64,000 nt of DNA, taken from contig NZ_SMAN01000015.1 of the NCBI RefSeq assembly GCF_004342905.1, positions 1 through 64,000 on the forward strand, written 5' to 3'. Below the pieces are notes generated by a model that saw only the letters and a program-made list of their open reading frames with translations, had not been told where the DNA came from and did not search any database. Source of the DNA: Melghiribacillus thermohalophilus. Lineage in GTDB: Bacteria > Bacillota > Bacilli > Bacillales > Alkalibacillaceae. The position numbers and the translations under genes were made by a program. This document shows, one piece after another, positions 8,101-16,456 of this stretch (position 1 is the stretch's first letter; every line of letters starts with the position of its first letter).

Positions 8101-8688
8101 ATGACAAAAAAATGGACAAAGAGTGAAATTAATTATTTAAAAAATAATGTCGGTAAACTTTCCATTCCGACCATAGCTAAAAATCTAGAAAGAACAGAGA
8201 CATCCGTGGAAATGAAAATGAAAAAGCTTGGTCTGGATCATACCAGAATTCAGTCGGGACTGATTACAATGGGAGAACTGGCCAGATTATTAAAAGTTGA
8301 TCGAAATACCGTCAAAAGCTGGGTGGATAATCATGGATTGAAATGTATAAAGCGTATTACCCGCAAACATAAAAAATATTACCTTCTGGATCCTGTTGAA
8401 TTTTGGAATTGGGCTGATGGAAACAGAGACAAAATACAGTTCAGCCAGATCGAACCACATTCGATACCACCAGAACCTGATTTTGTTGAAGAAGAGCGGC
8501 GGAAGGAGATTCAAGGGGGAATCGAAAAATACCGGGTGTATCGGTTCTGGACAGTTAAAGAGGAAAAAAAGCTGCAAGAATTGAAAAAAAAGGGATATAA
8601 AAATAGTGAAATAGCAACGATCCTGAATCGATCATCTATCAGTGTTCAGCGAAAATTAAGCAGGATTCAGGAAGATGTAACTACATAA
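8101..8688 (+). CDS. Uncharacterised DNA-binding protein with several helix-turn-helix segments
   Basis: A 195-residue, basic protein with three DNA-binding-like parts: residues about 4-42, a SANT/GcrA-like segment (WTKSEINYLKNNVG ... SVEMKMKKLGL); about 55-105, an excisionase/MerR-type HTH (ITMGELARLLKVDRNTVKSWV); and about 150-192, a second SANT-like repeat (RFWTVKEEKKLQELKKKGYKN ... SVQRKLSRI). Similar proteins occur in phages and bacilli without known function. ATG at 8101 has GGGGGAGAG six bases upstream. It begins 47 bases after motB with no terminator between, so it is probably in the c-di-GMP-controlled transcript. A terminator follows at 8780-8806. Confidence 0.7.
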   Translation: MTKKWTKSEINYLKNNVGKLSIPTIAKNLERTETSVEMKMKKLGLDHTRIQSGLITMGELARLLKVDRNTVKSWVDNHGLKCIKRITRKHKKYYLLDPVEFWNWADGNRDKIQFSQIEPHSIPPEPDFVEEERRKEIQGGIEKYRVYRFWTVKEEKKLQELKKKGYKNSEIATILNRSSISVQRKLSRIQEDVTT

Positions 8689-8779
8689 TCAGATAAAAAC
8701 GGATCCAGACGTAGGGGAATTTGAATACATACGAATCGTTGTCACTATTTAATAAATATTTTCTATACTTCACATAAAG

Positions 8780-8806
8780 CGCTCAGAAGTAATCTGAGCG
8801 TTTATT
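8780..8806 (+). terminator. Intrinsic terminator of the motAB unit
   Basis: Perfect 8-bp stem CGCTCAGA/TCTGAGCG with a 5-base loop, followed by TTTATTGTT. Confidence 0.8.
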
Positions 8807-8922
8807 GTTGCCAAAATCCTGCAGGAATTTAATGCTGCTGCAATACTACAATAATAAAAAGAAGAATTCTAAGTCGAACGAATAAATGCTATACAGAAAA
8901 AAACAGGAATCGACAACTACTT

Positions 8923-9178
8923 TGAGCCATTGACTCTCCTGTTTGGGCCGTCACGCATTGACTATGGGCCATAGGTTCCCCTGTATGGGCCGTCACGCAC
9001 TGACTATGGGCCATAGGTTCCCCTGTATGGGCCGTCAGCGCCTCTGTTTGGGCCATCCGCATCCCAGTTTGGGTCGTCACGCACTGACTATGGGCCATTG
9101 ACTCTCCTGTTTGGGCCGTCACGCACTCACTATGGGCCATTGACTCTCCTGTTTGGGCCGTCACGCACTCACTTTGGG
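8923..9178. repeat. Tandem minisatellite, exact 21-bp period
   Basis: Twelve consecutive units, each starting TGGGCC or a one-base variant, begin at 8923, 8944, 8965, 8986, 9007, 9028, 9049, 9070, 9091, 9112, 9133 and 9154, with a partial thirteenth at 9175. Two unit types mostly alternate (TGGGCCGTCACGCACTGACT and TGGGCCATTGACTCTCCTGT), giving a 42-bp higher-order repeat. The right end enters the last codons of the minus-strand gene at 9169-9645. The minus-strand frame through it is open only because 21 is a multiple of three; I do not regard it as a protein. Confidence 0.95.
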
Positions 9179-9645
9179 TAATGATCCCCATTATGTCCTG
9201 GTTTGATTTTCTTTCCATCAAAAACGGTTTCAATGACAGCAAGTAGCAGTGCCAATATGATTTCCGCTTTCAGAGATATTGTAATGCTTTTCATCATCTC
9301 ATCCACGATAAAGAGAACCAGCCAGTTTGATGCGACTTCAACAAAGATTCGGGTGAACAAGAGCTTTACTGGTTCTGATTGATTACGGACAGAGACATAA
9401 AAAATAACTTTGAAAACCAATTCGATCATGAAACTAAGAATAAAAAAACCAACAACAAAAACAGCTAATGACCAGGGAGAAGTATAATAAACACCGAGAA
9501 TTTCAAAAGCCCCTGCAAAACCAAAGAAAAACAGGCCCAGGACAAATCCGATCGCCATAATAATAAGAAGAACTATTCCTGCAATAGTCGCTATTTTTGT
9601 TTTCAGATCCATATCCCGAAATGATCGATCGTGATGTTCTGACAT
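9169..9645 (-). CDS. YrvL-like integral membrane protein
   Basis: A 158-residue protein with about four membrane helices (LLIIMAIGFVLGLFFFGFAGAF, then FVVGFFILSFMIELVFKVIF, and two more) and short soluble ends. The opening helix and the following GVYYTSPWSLAVFVVGFF resemble the YrvL family (PF14184), annotated as regulatory membrane proteins with little direct evidence. ATG start with AGGGGGA upstream. Its last codons and stop lie in the first unit of the adjacent minisatellite (the CCA-AAG-TGA bases belong to the repeat), so the C-terminus may have been altered by repeat growth. Confidence 0.6.
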   Translation of the reverse strand: MSEHHDRSFRDMDLKTKIATIAGIVLLIIMAIGFVLGLFFFGFAGAFEILGVYYTSPWSLAVFVVGFFILSFMIELVFKVIFYVSVRNQSEPVKLLFTRIFVEVASNWLVLFIVDEMMKSITISLKAEIILALLLAVIETVFDGKKIKPGHNGDHYPK

Positions 9646-10101
9646 TAGGTATATCCCCCTTCTTTAGTTCGTTATTGTGCGTATCCACATACCCTGTGAC
9701 CAGTTTAACATAAATTTTCCATCTAATTGGCAACCATTATTGGTTTTATATCGAACTGTATTAGAGCTTTTTTCCAGCATAGAAGGATTTGCAATGAAAC
9801 AGGCCAAGAAAACATTGAATATTACGGTAAATTGATATAAAATGTAGAAATAATACGAAATGCGCATAACTTTTTTCCTATGTACACAAAAAAACATGTC
9901 ACTTAACATTTGAATGTGACATCATTATATCTTCCCTATATCCCTGTCCATTCGAAGCACTTATCTACCGCATTATCCTTCCACTCTAGCTTTATCCGTC
10001 ATTTATTTATACATGAATATCGGAGTGAGATATGAAGGTGTTTTTGCGTGCTCCATTTTATATTTACGTAGACGTTTTCCGAGGGTAAAGGAGAGTCGAT
10101 T
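9646..10101. other. Intergenic region with an orphan minus-strand terminator
   Basis: About 455 bases with no convincing gene; the 81-codon minus frame at 9664-9909 lacks a Shine-Dalgarno site. An inverted repeat ATGTCAC/GTGACAT at 9896-9922 is followed on the minus strand by seven Ts, the form of an intrinsic terminator, but I see no minus-strand gene to its right. Confidence 0.5.
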
Positions 10102-10281
10102 ATGTTGAAGTGCAGTTTGCTGATTCAAATGGAGATCCTGAGAGAAAAAATGATTCGCCTGGGTATAAATGATGGGATGAAGCTTGAAAAAACCATTGAA
10201 ACATCCGTTGAACTGGACCGGTTATTAAACATGTATCAGAAATGCTCTAAAACATGTAAAATTATGTACAAAAACGGGTAA
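10102..10281 (+). CDS. Spo0E-like sporulation regulatory protein
   Basis: A 59-residue protein of the Spo0E-like aspartyl-phosphate phosphatase family (PF09388). It has the two-helix pattern of the family (MEILREKMIRLGIN, then ETSVELDRLLNMYQK) with the signature S-x-E-L-D motif (SVELD). Family members dephosphorylate Spo0A~P and delay sporulation; the specific target here is inferred. ATG at 10102 has AAAGGAG eight bases upstream. It stands alone between the YrvL-like gene and the cold-shock gene. Confidence 0.85.
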   Translation: MLKCSLLIQMEILREKMIRLGINDGMKLEKTIETSVELDRLLNMYQKCSKTCKIMYKNG

Positions 10282-10384
10282 GCTTGCTGTCGATTTTAAG
10301 AACCTTTTGGTTCGGGTTCTTCGTTATGAAAGGAGCGGGGATACTGGCATCGGTACAATTTATCCAGAAAATGAATAAAATTGA

Positions 10385-10413
10385 TTGACACTGGAAACAA
10401 TACGTTATAAAAT
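10385..10413 (+). promoter_or_regulatory. Strong sigma-A promoter
   Basis: TTGACA at 10385-10390, a 17-base spacer and TAAAAT at 10408-10413. Predicted start about 10420. The transcript would meet a terminator at 10467-10526 before reaching the cold-shock gene. Confidence 0.7.
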
Positions 10414-10419
10414 AAATAA

Positions 10420-10526
10420 TATGCTATAAAGTTTATTTATTAAAGAATATATGGGTAATAAGTCAAAGCTGCCGGAAAACGTGTAATGATTTGATATGAT
10501 CCATATTTTCTGGGCACGCTTTTTTT
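10420..10526 (+). ncRNA. Candidate small RNA or attenuated leader of the cold-shock gene
   Basis: A roughly 107-base segment bounded by the TTGACA-N17-TAAAAT promoter and an intrinsic terminator. The terminator arms are 10467-10479 (AGCTGCCGGAAAA) and 10506-10520 (TTTTCTGGGCACGCT), pairing with two small bulges, with an inner ATATG/CATAT stem, followed by seven Ts. It either makes a short RNA or acts as an attenuator in a long 5' leader of csp. No known RNA family was recognised. Confidence 0.45.
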
Positions 10527-10644
10527 ATTGCTGTTATAGATCATGAATGGTTTTGAAGAAAAACTGAAATGAAAATGCAGTGTTCCCTTCGCCTTTGATG
10601 AATGAACTTATAGTGTAGAAAACATTTTTTAGGAGGAAGTTTAA

Positions 10645-10845
10645 GTGAATACTGGAAAAGTGAAATGGTTTAATTCAGAAAAAGGTTACGGATTTATCGA
10701 AGTTGAAGGTGGAGATGACGTATTTGTTCATTTCTCCGCGATTCAGAGTGACGGGTTTAAAACACTAGAAGAAGGCGAAGCTGTACAATTTGACATTGTT
10801 GAAGGTAATCGCGGGCCACAGGCCGCTAACGTTCAAAAAGGCTAA
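10645..10845 (+). CDS. Cold-shock protein (CspA/CspB family)
   Basis: A 66-residue single cold-shock domain with RNP-1 (KGYGFIEV) and RNP-2 (VFVHF) motifs and the usual GKVKWFN start and ANVQKG end. It binds single-stranded RNA/DNA and melts mRNA structure in the cytosol at low temperature. GTG start with AGGAGG upstream. A near-perfect terminator follows, then cshA, a helicase that works with Csp proteins in B. subtilis. Confidence 0.96.
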   Translation: MNTGKVKWFNSEKGYGFIEVEGGDDVFVHFSAIQSDGFKTLEEGEAVQFDIVEGNRGPQAANVQKG

Positions 10846-10858
10846 TTAAAAAAGTTGG

Positions 10859-10895
10859 AAGGTGATGCTTTTGACAATAGGCATCACCTTTTTTT
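10859..10895 (+). terminator. Intrinsic terminator after csp
   Basis: Perfect 10-bp stem AAGGTGATGC/GCATCACCTT with a 12-base loop and a T tract. Confidence 0.93.
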
Positions 10896-10960
10896 CTTTT
10901 CAATTTTTTTTTGATTTTGGGAATAATGATAGTAACCATAAATTTAGGAGGAAAGATCAA

Positions 10961-12373
10961 TTGAAATTTACAGATTTAAATCTTAGCCAGGATGTATTAC
11001 AGGCAATTTCTGCTATGGGATTCGAAGAACCGAGTCCCATCCAGGCTAAAGCCATACCCATCGCGATGGAACATAAAGATATGATAGGTCAGGCGCAGAC
11101 CGGAACCGGAAAGACAACGGCCTTTGGTGTGCCTTTAATCGAACAAATTGATGAAAACCGAGAAGGTATTCAGGGACTCGTGCTGGCACCGACACGGGAA
11201 CTGGCGATCCAGGTAGCGGAAGAACTGAACCGGATCGGACAGGTTAAGGGAGTCCGGACACTGCCCATTTACGGGGGCCAGGATATTACTCGACAGATAA
11301 AAGCTTTAAAGAAAAGGCCTCAGATTATAGCTGCAACCCCGGGGCGTTTAATGGATCATATGAAAAGAAAAACGATACGTCTCAATCAAATTCAGATGGT
11401 GGTTCTGGATGAAGCAGATGAAATGTTAAATATGGGCTTTATTGATGATATTGAAACGATTCTTGCAGGAATTACATCCAGTTACCAAATGATGCTGTTT
11501 TCAGCCACCATGCCGACACGCATTCAATCACTGGCTGAAAAATATATGAATGATCCGGAAATAGTGAAAGTCAAAGCTAAAACCATGACGGTGAAAAATA
11601 TTGAGCAACATTACATTGAAATCCAGGAAAAGCGGAAGTTTGAGATACTTTGTAACCTGCTGGACATTCATTCTCCTGAAAGGGCGATTGTGTTCGGGCG
11701 GACGAAGAAGCGGGTTGATGAACTGGTCGGGGCATTGATGAAACGAGGGTATTCGGCGGAAGGAATTCACGGAGATATTTCACAGGCCAAACGGAATCAG
11801 GTGATTCGGCGTTTTAAGGATCAGACCATTGAGATTATGGTCGCTACTGATGTCGCTGCCAGGGGACTGGATATTAAAGGTGTGTCCCACATCTATAATT
11901 TTGATATTCCTCAGGATCCTGAGAGTTACGTCCATCGAATTGGAAGGACAGGACGGGCAGGAGAAAAAGGGCAAGCAATTACATTTGTCACCCCAAGGGA
12001 AATCAGTCAGCTGAAAACCATTGAGCAAGTGACGAAAACGAAAATTGCAAGACAGCCGGTTCCAACCGTTAGTGATGTGATTGAAGAAAACAAACAGGCA
12101 GCTATAGAAGATATCAAAAAAGCAGCTGAAAAAGGGGATCATTATGAATACAAGCAGATTGCTGAAAATTTGCTGGAGGACATGGATTCCGTCACGGCAC
12201 TGGCTGCCGCGCTGAAGTTGCTTACCAAAAAGCCTGATGCAACCCCGGTCACTTTATCTGAAGTACCGCCAATCCGTGTGAAAAAGGATAAAGGTGGAAA
12301 AAAGCAGAAAAGAAGGGGATCTGGAGGCCATAATCGGAGAAGTAAAGGAAGAAGTCGCAGAAAGTACGGTTAG
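10961..12373 (+). CDS. cshA: DEAD-box ATP-dependent RNA helicase CshA
   Basis: A 470-residue helicase. Motifs in order: Q motif ([10 protein letters not shown] ... [10 protein letters not shown]), Walker [44 protein letters not shown] and [10 protein letters not shown], then a lysine/arginine/glycine-rich tail that aids RNA binding. Unwinds RNA in the cytosol, typically in the degradosome and in cold adaptation. The start is TTG at 10961 with AGGAGG at 10946-10951; the frame is open upstream across the csp terminator and should not be used. A terminator follows at 12429-12479. Confidence 0.93.
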   Translation: MKFTDLNLSQDVLQAISAMGFEEPSPIQAKAIPIAMEHKDMIGQAQTGTGKTTAFGVPLIEQIDENREGIQGLVLAPTRELAIQVAEELNRIGQVKGVRTLPIYGGQDITRQIKALKKRPQIIAATPGRLMDHMKRKTIRLNQIQMVVLDEADEMLNMGFIDDIETILAGITSSYQMMLFSATMPTRIQSLAEKYMNDPEIVKVKAKTMTVKNIEQHYIEIQEKRKFEILCNLLDIHSPERAIVFGRTKKRVDELVGALMKRGYSAEGIHGDISQAKRNQVIRRFKDQTIEIMVATDVAARGLDIKGVSHIYNFDIPQDPESYVHRIGRTGRAGEKGQAITFVTPREISQLKTIEQVTKTKIARQPVPTVSDVIEENKQAAIEDIKKAAEKGDHYEYKQIAENLLEDMDSVTALAAALKLLTKKPDATPVTLSEVPPIRVKKDKGGKKQKRRGSGGHNRRSKGRSRRKYG

Positions 12374-12428
12374 TCATACCATCAAGAGAAGAAGCGATGA
12401 CCGTTGTCTTTAACAGATACAAAAAAAG

Positions 12429-12479
12429 AATAGGTTATGAGCCAAAAATGGTTCCCCTGTGACGTCAGCCTATTTTTTT
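12429..12479 (+). terminator. Terminator after cshA
   Basis: Arms AATAGG ... CCTATT enclose a loop with further partial pairing, followed by a run of Ts and preceded by a run of As. The stem is short at its base, so strength is uncertain. Confidence 0.6.
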
Positions 12480-12566
12480 AAAATCTCCATATCTGTCCTC
12501 TACACAATAGGTCGACTGACATAATGTAATTAATGTAACTATGAATATATTAAGGAGGTATCAGAT

Positions 12567-12692
12567 ATGGGCTTTGGATACGGCGGATTCGGCTATGGCG
12601 GATTCGGCTACGGTTATGGCGGCGGATTTACGCTCATAGTGGTTCTGTTTATTCTGTTAATTATTGTAGGTGCATCCTGGGGTTATTTTTAA
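12567..12692 (+). CDS. YjcZ family sporulation-associated peptide
   Basis: A 41-residue peptide: a Gly/Tyr/Phe-rich N-terminus with three GF/GYGYGG repeats, then one hydrophobic helix ([18 protein letters not shown]) and GYF end. This is the YjcZ/sporulation small-peptide family (PF09680), whose members are expressed in sporulating bacilli with unknown mechanism. ATG at 12567 has AAGGAGG at 12552-12558. A long terminator shared with the convergent protease gene follows. Confidence 0.88.
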   Translation: MGFGYGGFGYGGFGYGYGGGFTLIVVLFILLIIVGASWGYF

Positions 12693-12703
12693 ATAAAGAA
12701 AGG

Positions 12704-12743
12704 AGCTCCTTAAGGGCTAATCCCCTTAAGGAGCTTCTTTTTT
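12704..12743. terminator. Bidirectional terminator between yjcZ-type gene and protease
   Basis: A 13-bp perfect stem AGCTCCTTAAGGG/CCCTTAAGGAGCT with a short loop, followed by TTCTTTTTT on the plus strand and AAAGAAAGG-complement Ts on the minus strand. It lies between convergent genes. Confidence 0.93.
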
Positions 12744-14241
12744 AATGCATCAATGCCCGATAAGCGCTGGACAGGCCATGCCCGAAGTACTTGTCTTTCC
12801 CTTTTTTCCCTATATCCTCTGCTGATTGTTGCAGGAGGTTTTTCACTTTTTTCGGTGTGGCACCTTCATGTTCGGCAAACAGCAGGGCGGCTACAGCAGA
12901 TACTTTTGGTGCTGCCATGGACGTTCCAACATACCAGCTGTATCCAGGACCTGTATAGGTGTAGTCAACAATCTGACCATCTTCATTATAAGAATATTCA
13001 ACAGTTGGCACAGAACTTAAATTGAATTCCTGTTCAAATAAACGGTTATTCAGGTATTCATCAAAGTTACCATTTTCCATGTACTCATTGTAAAGTTTCA
13101 GATCTCCGCCAGGTGCAGCAACATCAATAAACCCTGGTCCATAATTTGAATAGACGGACAGTTCATCATTTGGGCCAGTTGCTGATACCGTTACTACATT
13201 TGGCAAAGAGGCAGGAGTATAGAAACCTGCACCGACAAATTCGTAACCGAGAGGTCCATACTGCTCGTTGGCAAATTCAAGAACTTCCTTTTTATTGGAT
13301 GCATTTAAGCCGTCATTTCCGGCGGAAGTGACAATGAGTGCTCCCTTCTTCTCAGCGTATTTGGCTGCACGCATATAGGCAACATATTCAGCGACATCAT
13401 TCCCCATCTTCATTCTTTCACCCGTAGCCGGATCTGTATACCAGATCTGCCCTTTAATATAAATGCCACCAAGGCTCATGTTAATGACATCCACACCATC
13501 ATTGGCAGCCTCAACGATGGCTTTCATAATCCATGCACTATATGCCCCGCCTTCTGCACCAAATACACGGTAAGCGCGGAAACCCGTATCAGGAGCTACT
13601 CCCAAAATGGCACCATTTCCAGCAATATTACCGGCAACATGGGTGCCGTGACCATTTCGGTCCTGCACGTCTGTTATATCACCCGTCTCTGACTGATCTA
13701 CCCCGTCGATTCCACCGGCAGGAACAAAGTTTTTAGAACCTGGAAGCAGATTTTGCTGAACATCCGGGTGATTCAGATCGATTCCTGTGTCAATGATGCC
13801 AACGACCACATCATGATTGCCTGTATTTAAGTCAAAACTGTTTCCGTCTTCTGTTACCCGTTTAATATCCCACTGATACGCTTCGTATAGAACGGCATCT
13901 TCCAGGTTCACGCCTTCAGTTTCCAACGGAATGCTGTCAACTTCCGGGATTTTTTCAACAAGGGACGGTGAAGCTACCTGAATGGATGAATGCTTCATAG
14001 CATGTTTTGCAAATGAAGCTGGTGCTTCAACCTGAACCACGCCAATTTCCGGGATCTCATAAACAAGTTCACCGCCATGGTCCTCAATAACCTTGTCCAT
14101 ATTTCCTGGAAGCGTACTATTTTTAAAGACAACCGTAAATGGAATCGTTTCCTCATTTGTCTGCCCGTCTGCCGCTTGGACAGGCAGTACAAATCCTAAA
14201 ATAAGCATGACACTTAAAAGAACAGTTAAAACTTTTTTCAC
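12742..14241 (-). CDS. Secreted subtilisin-like serine protease (S8 family)
   Basis: A 499-residue pre-pro-protease. Residues 1-23 are a signal peptide (VQA cleavage). About 35-100 is an I9-type propeptide that chaperones and inhibits the enzyme. The peptidase domain carries the catalytic triad D151 (IIDTGID), H198 (NGHGTHVAG) and S441 (GTSMAAP), with oxyanion N309 (SAGNDG). The mature protein is acidic, as in salt-adapted species. It would degrade extracellular protein. GTG start with AGGAGGGG upstream; single gene, ending at the shared terminator. Confidence 0.95.
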   Translation of the reverse strand: MKKVLTVLLSVMLILGFVLPVQAADGQTNEETIPFTVVFKNSTLPGNMDKVIEDHGGELVYEIPEIGVVQVEAPASFAKHAMKHSSIQVASPSLVEKIPEVDSIPLETEGVNLEDAVLYEAYQWDIKRVTEDGNSFDLNTGNHDVVVGIIDTGIDLNHPDVQQNLLPGSKNFVPAGGIDGVDQSETGDITDVQDRNGHGTHVAGNIAGNGAILGVAPDTGFRAYRVFGAEGGAYSAWIMKAIVEAANDGVDVINMSLGGIYIKGQIWYTDPATGERMKMGNDVAEYVAYMRAAKYAEKKGALIVTSAGNDGLNASNKKEVLEFANEQYGPLGYEFVGAGFYTPASLPNVVTVSATGPNDELSVYSNYGPGFIDVAAPGGDLKLYNEYMENGNFDEYLNNRLFEQEFNLSSVPTVEYSYNEDGQIVDYTYTGPGYSWYVGTSMAAPKVSAVAALLFAEHEGATPKKVKNLLQQSAEDIGKKGKDKYFGHGLSSAYRALMH

Positions 14242-14526
14242 CTAAACCCCTCCTTATTTTTTTTGCCATATCACTTTATATTTCCATTTACGGTAGTTAA
14301 ATCCTGTTTTTTAGCCATGGGTAAAACGTCATATTTTATCTTGCAGTTTCAACAATTTTCCTGGTTATACACATGGGCTTTATAAGAATAAAGTCATGTA
14401 TCAGAAGGTATTTTATTTGGAGATTGTCGAAAATGCTCAAAAATGTATATTCTTAAACCTGTTTTAGTTATTTACCCTGAATAAATCACTTTACATAGCA
14501 AAAACTAAAGAAAAGAGGTGATCATT

Positions 14527-14712
14527 ATGCGACTAGATAAAACAAATCAAATGAAGCAAAAGAAAGAAGATGAACCTGTCCTTGCCCCTGGCATCGATGA
14601 TGATGAAGAACTGGATCAAAAGGCCAGCAAGGAAGATATTAAAAAAGGAAATTATACAAGGGTCGTTCACCTTTCTTATGATGAAGTTGGCCCGAGCGGA
14701 GAAGGGGAGTAA
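14527..14712 (+). CDS. Small acidic hypothetical protein
   Basis: A 61-residue hydrophilic protein rich in D/E and K (PGIDDDEELDQKAS). I do not recognise the family. The ATG at 14527 has GAGGTGAT overlapping the GTG at 14518, so 14527 is the better start. The strong ribosome binding site and charged composition favour a real gene. Its 3' end borders a decayed dehydrogenase on the opposite strand. Confidence 0.55.
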   Translation: MRLDKTNQMKQKKEDEPVLAPGIDDDEELDQKASKEDIKKGNYTRVVHLSYDEVGPSGEGE

Positions 14713-14724
14713 AAACCCTTCTTT

Positions 14725-15185
14725 TGTTAAGAAAGAATGATGAAGCATATCATTCAACTGATCCGGCGTGCACATGTGATCCACATAATCAGATACCCTG
14801 CTGGATATTCATAGCCCTGGCACCATTATGCGAAAACTCAAGTGATTTTAGCTGTCACATTTCCGATACCACCTACACCAATAATCCCGATGGTTTTTTC
14901 GAGATTTTACGTTTCATGTGTTTCATAGACTGATTGCGGTACACAGGTTTGGATTTTACGTGTCCAGACCAGAATCAGGCCAAAAATGGTCTCGGAAATG
15001 GGAATCATGCATCTTTCTTGCACTGTCGACCAGGATATTTTTCTTTGATGAGATCAATGGGGAGAGCATTCATGCCAGAAGATCAGTTTAGAATCCATTT
15101 GAATGTTGCCGGTTGATTTCGGTTACATCTTTTTTGGGCCAGCCAGTTGTCCTGATCCCATCACAATCGTCTTTCCCGGGGCATA
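14725..15185 (-). pseudogene. Decayed D-2-hydroxyacid dehydrogenase
   Basis: Reading the minus strand from about 15180 downwards in shifting frames gives a recognisable D-isomer-specific 2-hydroxyacid dehydrogenase: TFKWILN, stop, SSGMNALPIDLIKEK, shift, NILVDSARKMH, shift, IPISETIFGLILVWTRKIQ, stop, NLEKTIGIIGVGGIGNVTAK, stop, VFA, and later TPDQLNDMLHHS. The GxGxxG NAD-binding motif (GVGGIG) is intact, but there are at least three in-frame stops and several frameshifts, and the C-terminal half is missing. No functional product is expected. Confidence 0.8.
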
Positions 15186-15233
15186 AGAATATACTATATG
15201 TAAGAAACATCATTGAAATAGGGTGGGGTAAAT

Positions 15234-15893
15234 ATGGGAAAAAAAAGACGCGTGGATCATGACCGGGAACCCTATTATGCTGACGAACAACAAACAATGG
15301 TATATCTTCGCTCTGAATTAGACCGATACAAAAACCAATTAAAACAGATTCAACAACGTATTCGATTCCGCCAGTTTGATTCCCTTCTCGAGGAAAATGA
15401 AAACCTCCTGTTAAAGATTGAAAAGTTACAAGAGCAACTGGAAAGAGCAAAACGTGAAGCTCATCATCACAAGGAAACGGACGGCTATAAAAAAGTAATG
15501 TTAAATGATTCGATCTATATTGCCCGGCTTAATAAAAAAGAAGAGGAAAAACAAAAGCTAAAAGCTAAAATTCAGCTGCTGGAAAAGGAAAGGGAGGAAT
15601 TGAATGAACGGATCGAACAGCTGGAAGGCCGGGTGAGGAGTTTTCATAACCTGGAAGCTAATCTCACAAAAAAAATTTTAGATTTAACAGAAGAAAAGGA
15701 GAATATGCTAAGACAGACAGAAGAGGAGAAGGGAGCGTGCGAGGAAGAGGTCAAAACTTACAGGAAGGCGAATGAAAGGCTATATGCCAAAATCTATGAG
15801 CTTGAGTCCGAGCTGAAACAGAACCGAAATGGTCAAGAGGTTCTGGATCATCATGAAGAATCATCATCTGAAAGCTCTTCAAGTAGTCAGTAA
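15234..15893 (+). CDS. Coiled-coil protein of unknown function
   Basis: A 219-residue, highly charged protein, almost entirely predicted coiled coil from about residue 20 to 195 (heptad-like ENENLLLKIEKLQEQLERAKRE and KEREELNERIEQLEGR), with a serine-rich tail (ESSSESSSSSQ). No signal peptide, membrane helix or catalytic motif. GGGTGGGG precedes the ATG. It is a single gene and I can assign no function. Confidence 0.65.
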   Translation: MGKKRRVDHDREPYYADEQQTMVYLRSELDRYKNQLKQIQQRIRFRQFDSLLEENENLLLKIEKLQEQLERAKREAHHHKETDGYKKVMLNDSIYIARLNKKEEEKQKLKAKIQLLEKEREELNERIEQLEGRVRSFHNLEANLTKKILDLTEEKENMLRQTEEEKGACEEEVKTYRKANERLYAKIYELESELKQNRNGQEVLDHHEESSSESSSSSQ

Positions 15894-16456
15894 AGAACAG
15901 GGCAGATTCGAGGAGCAGTCTCAAAAGAACATGGTACATTTGGGGCAGCTCCTCGTTTATCTGATAAGGGGTCTAAGGGAAGGAATACTTGATTGGCCTG
16001 GTTCAGCTTTTTCCAATCCACAATCACTGGGTCCTTTACAGGATAAATTAGTTAAAAACATACATCGTTAGTTGTAACTCCTTAATGTTATGAATACGAA
16101 GGACAAAAGGGCCATTAAATTTTTGTAGAAATGTCCCTCATCAATGTGATGAAGGACAACATAGAAGAAATGTCTTCTCTAAATGTCCGTCATCAGGTCT
16201 ATGAGGGACAAAATGGTCGAGTAACGTTCTCAAAATGTCCCTCATCAACCTAATGAAGGACAAAACTTCACGCATTTGGCTAAAAAATGACCTCCATGGT
16301 GAGTTTATTATGTTTCTTCGGTTCTTTTCAATGCAAAAAATGACTGCTGAAAAAGGTTAGTTAGCTCCTCCATTCCAATTACAAAATTTTCCCTGATTAA
16401 TCTTTTTGAGAAAGAAACAACATAAAAGTGACAGATTAAAAAGGAGGTATAAGTTA
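15894..16456. other. Intergenic region containing a hairpin repeat array
   Basis: About 560 bases without a gene. It contains the 52-bp-period array at 16098-16270. The region 15894-16080 shows an 80-codon frame without start signals, and 16270-16440 nothing recognisable. Confidence 0.6.
16098..16267. repeat. Tandem array of hairpin units, 52-bp period
   Basis: Three units start at 16132, 16184 and 16236, exactly 52 bases apart. Each begins TGTCCSTCATCA and ends with TGAAGGACA or TGAGGGACA, so each unit folds into an imperfect hairpin, with a variable spacer between units. A degenerate right arm (GAAGGACA at 16098-16105) marks a fourth, eroded unit. No spacer uniqueness or length regularity of CRISPR type. 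Confidence 0.9.

Noticed and set aside
8889-9242. 117-codon minus-strand frame through the 21-bp repeats
   Set aside because: Open only because the repeat unit is a multiple of three; repetitive and overlaps the YrvL-like gene.
9664-9909. 81-codon minus-strand frame
   Set aside because: Overlaps a terminator hairpin, has no start signal and no family match.
12753-13025. Plus-strand frames opposite the protease gene
   Set aside because: Shadows of the minus-strand subtilase; no ribosome sites.
16132-16270. Possible CRISPR array
   Set aside because: The 52-base units are hairpins with arms that pair inside each unit, not direct repeats with unique spacers; no cas genes nearby.
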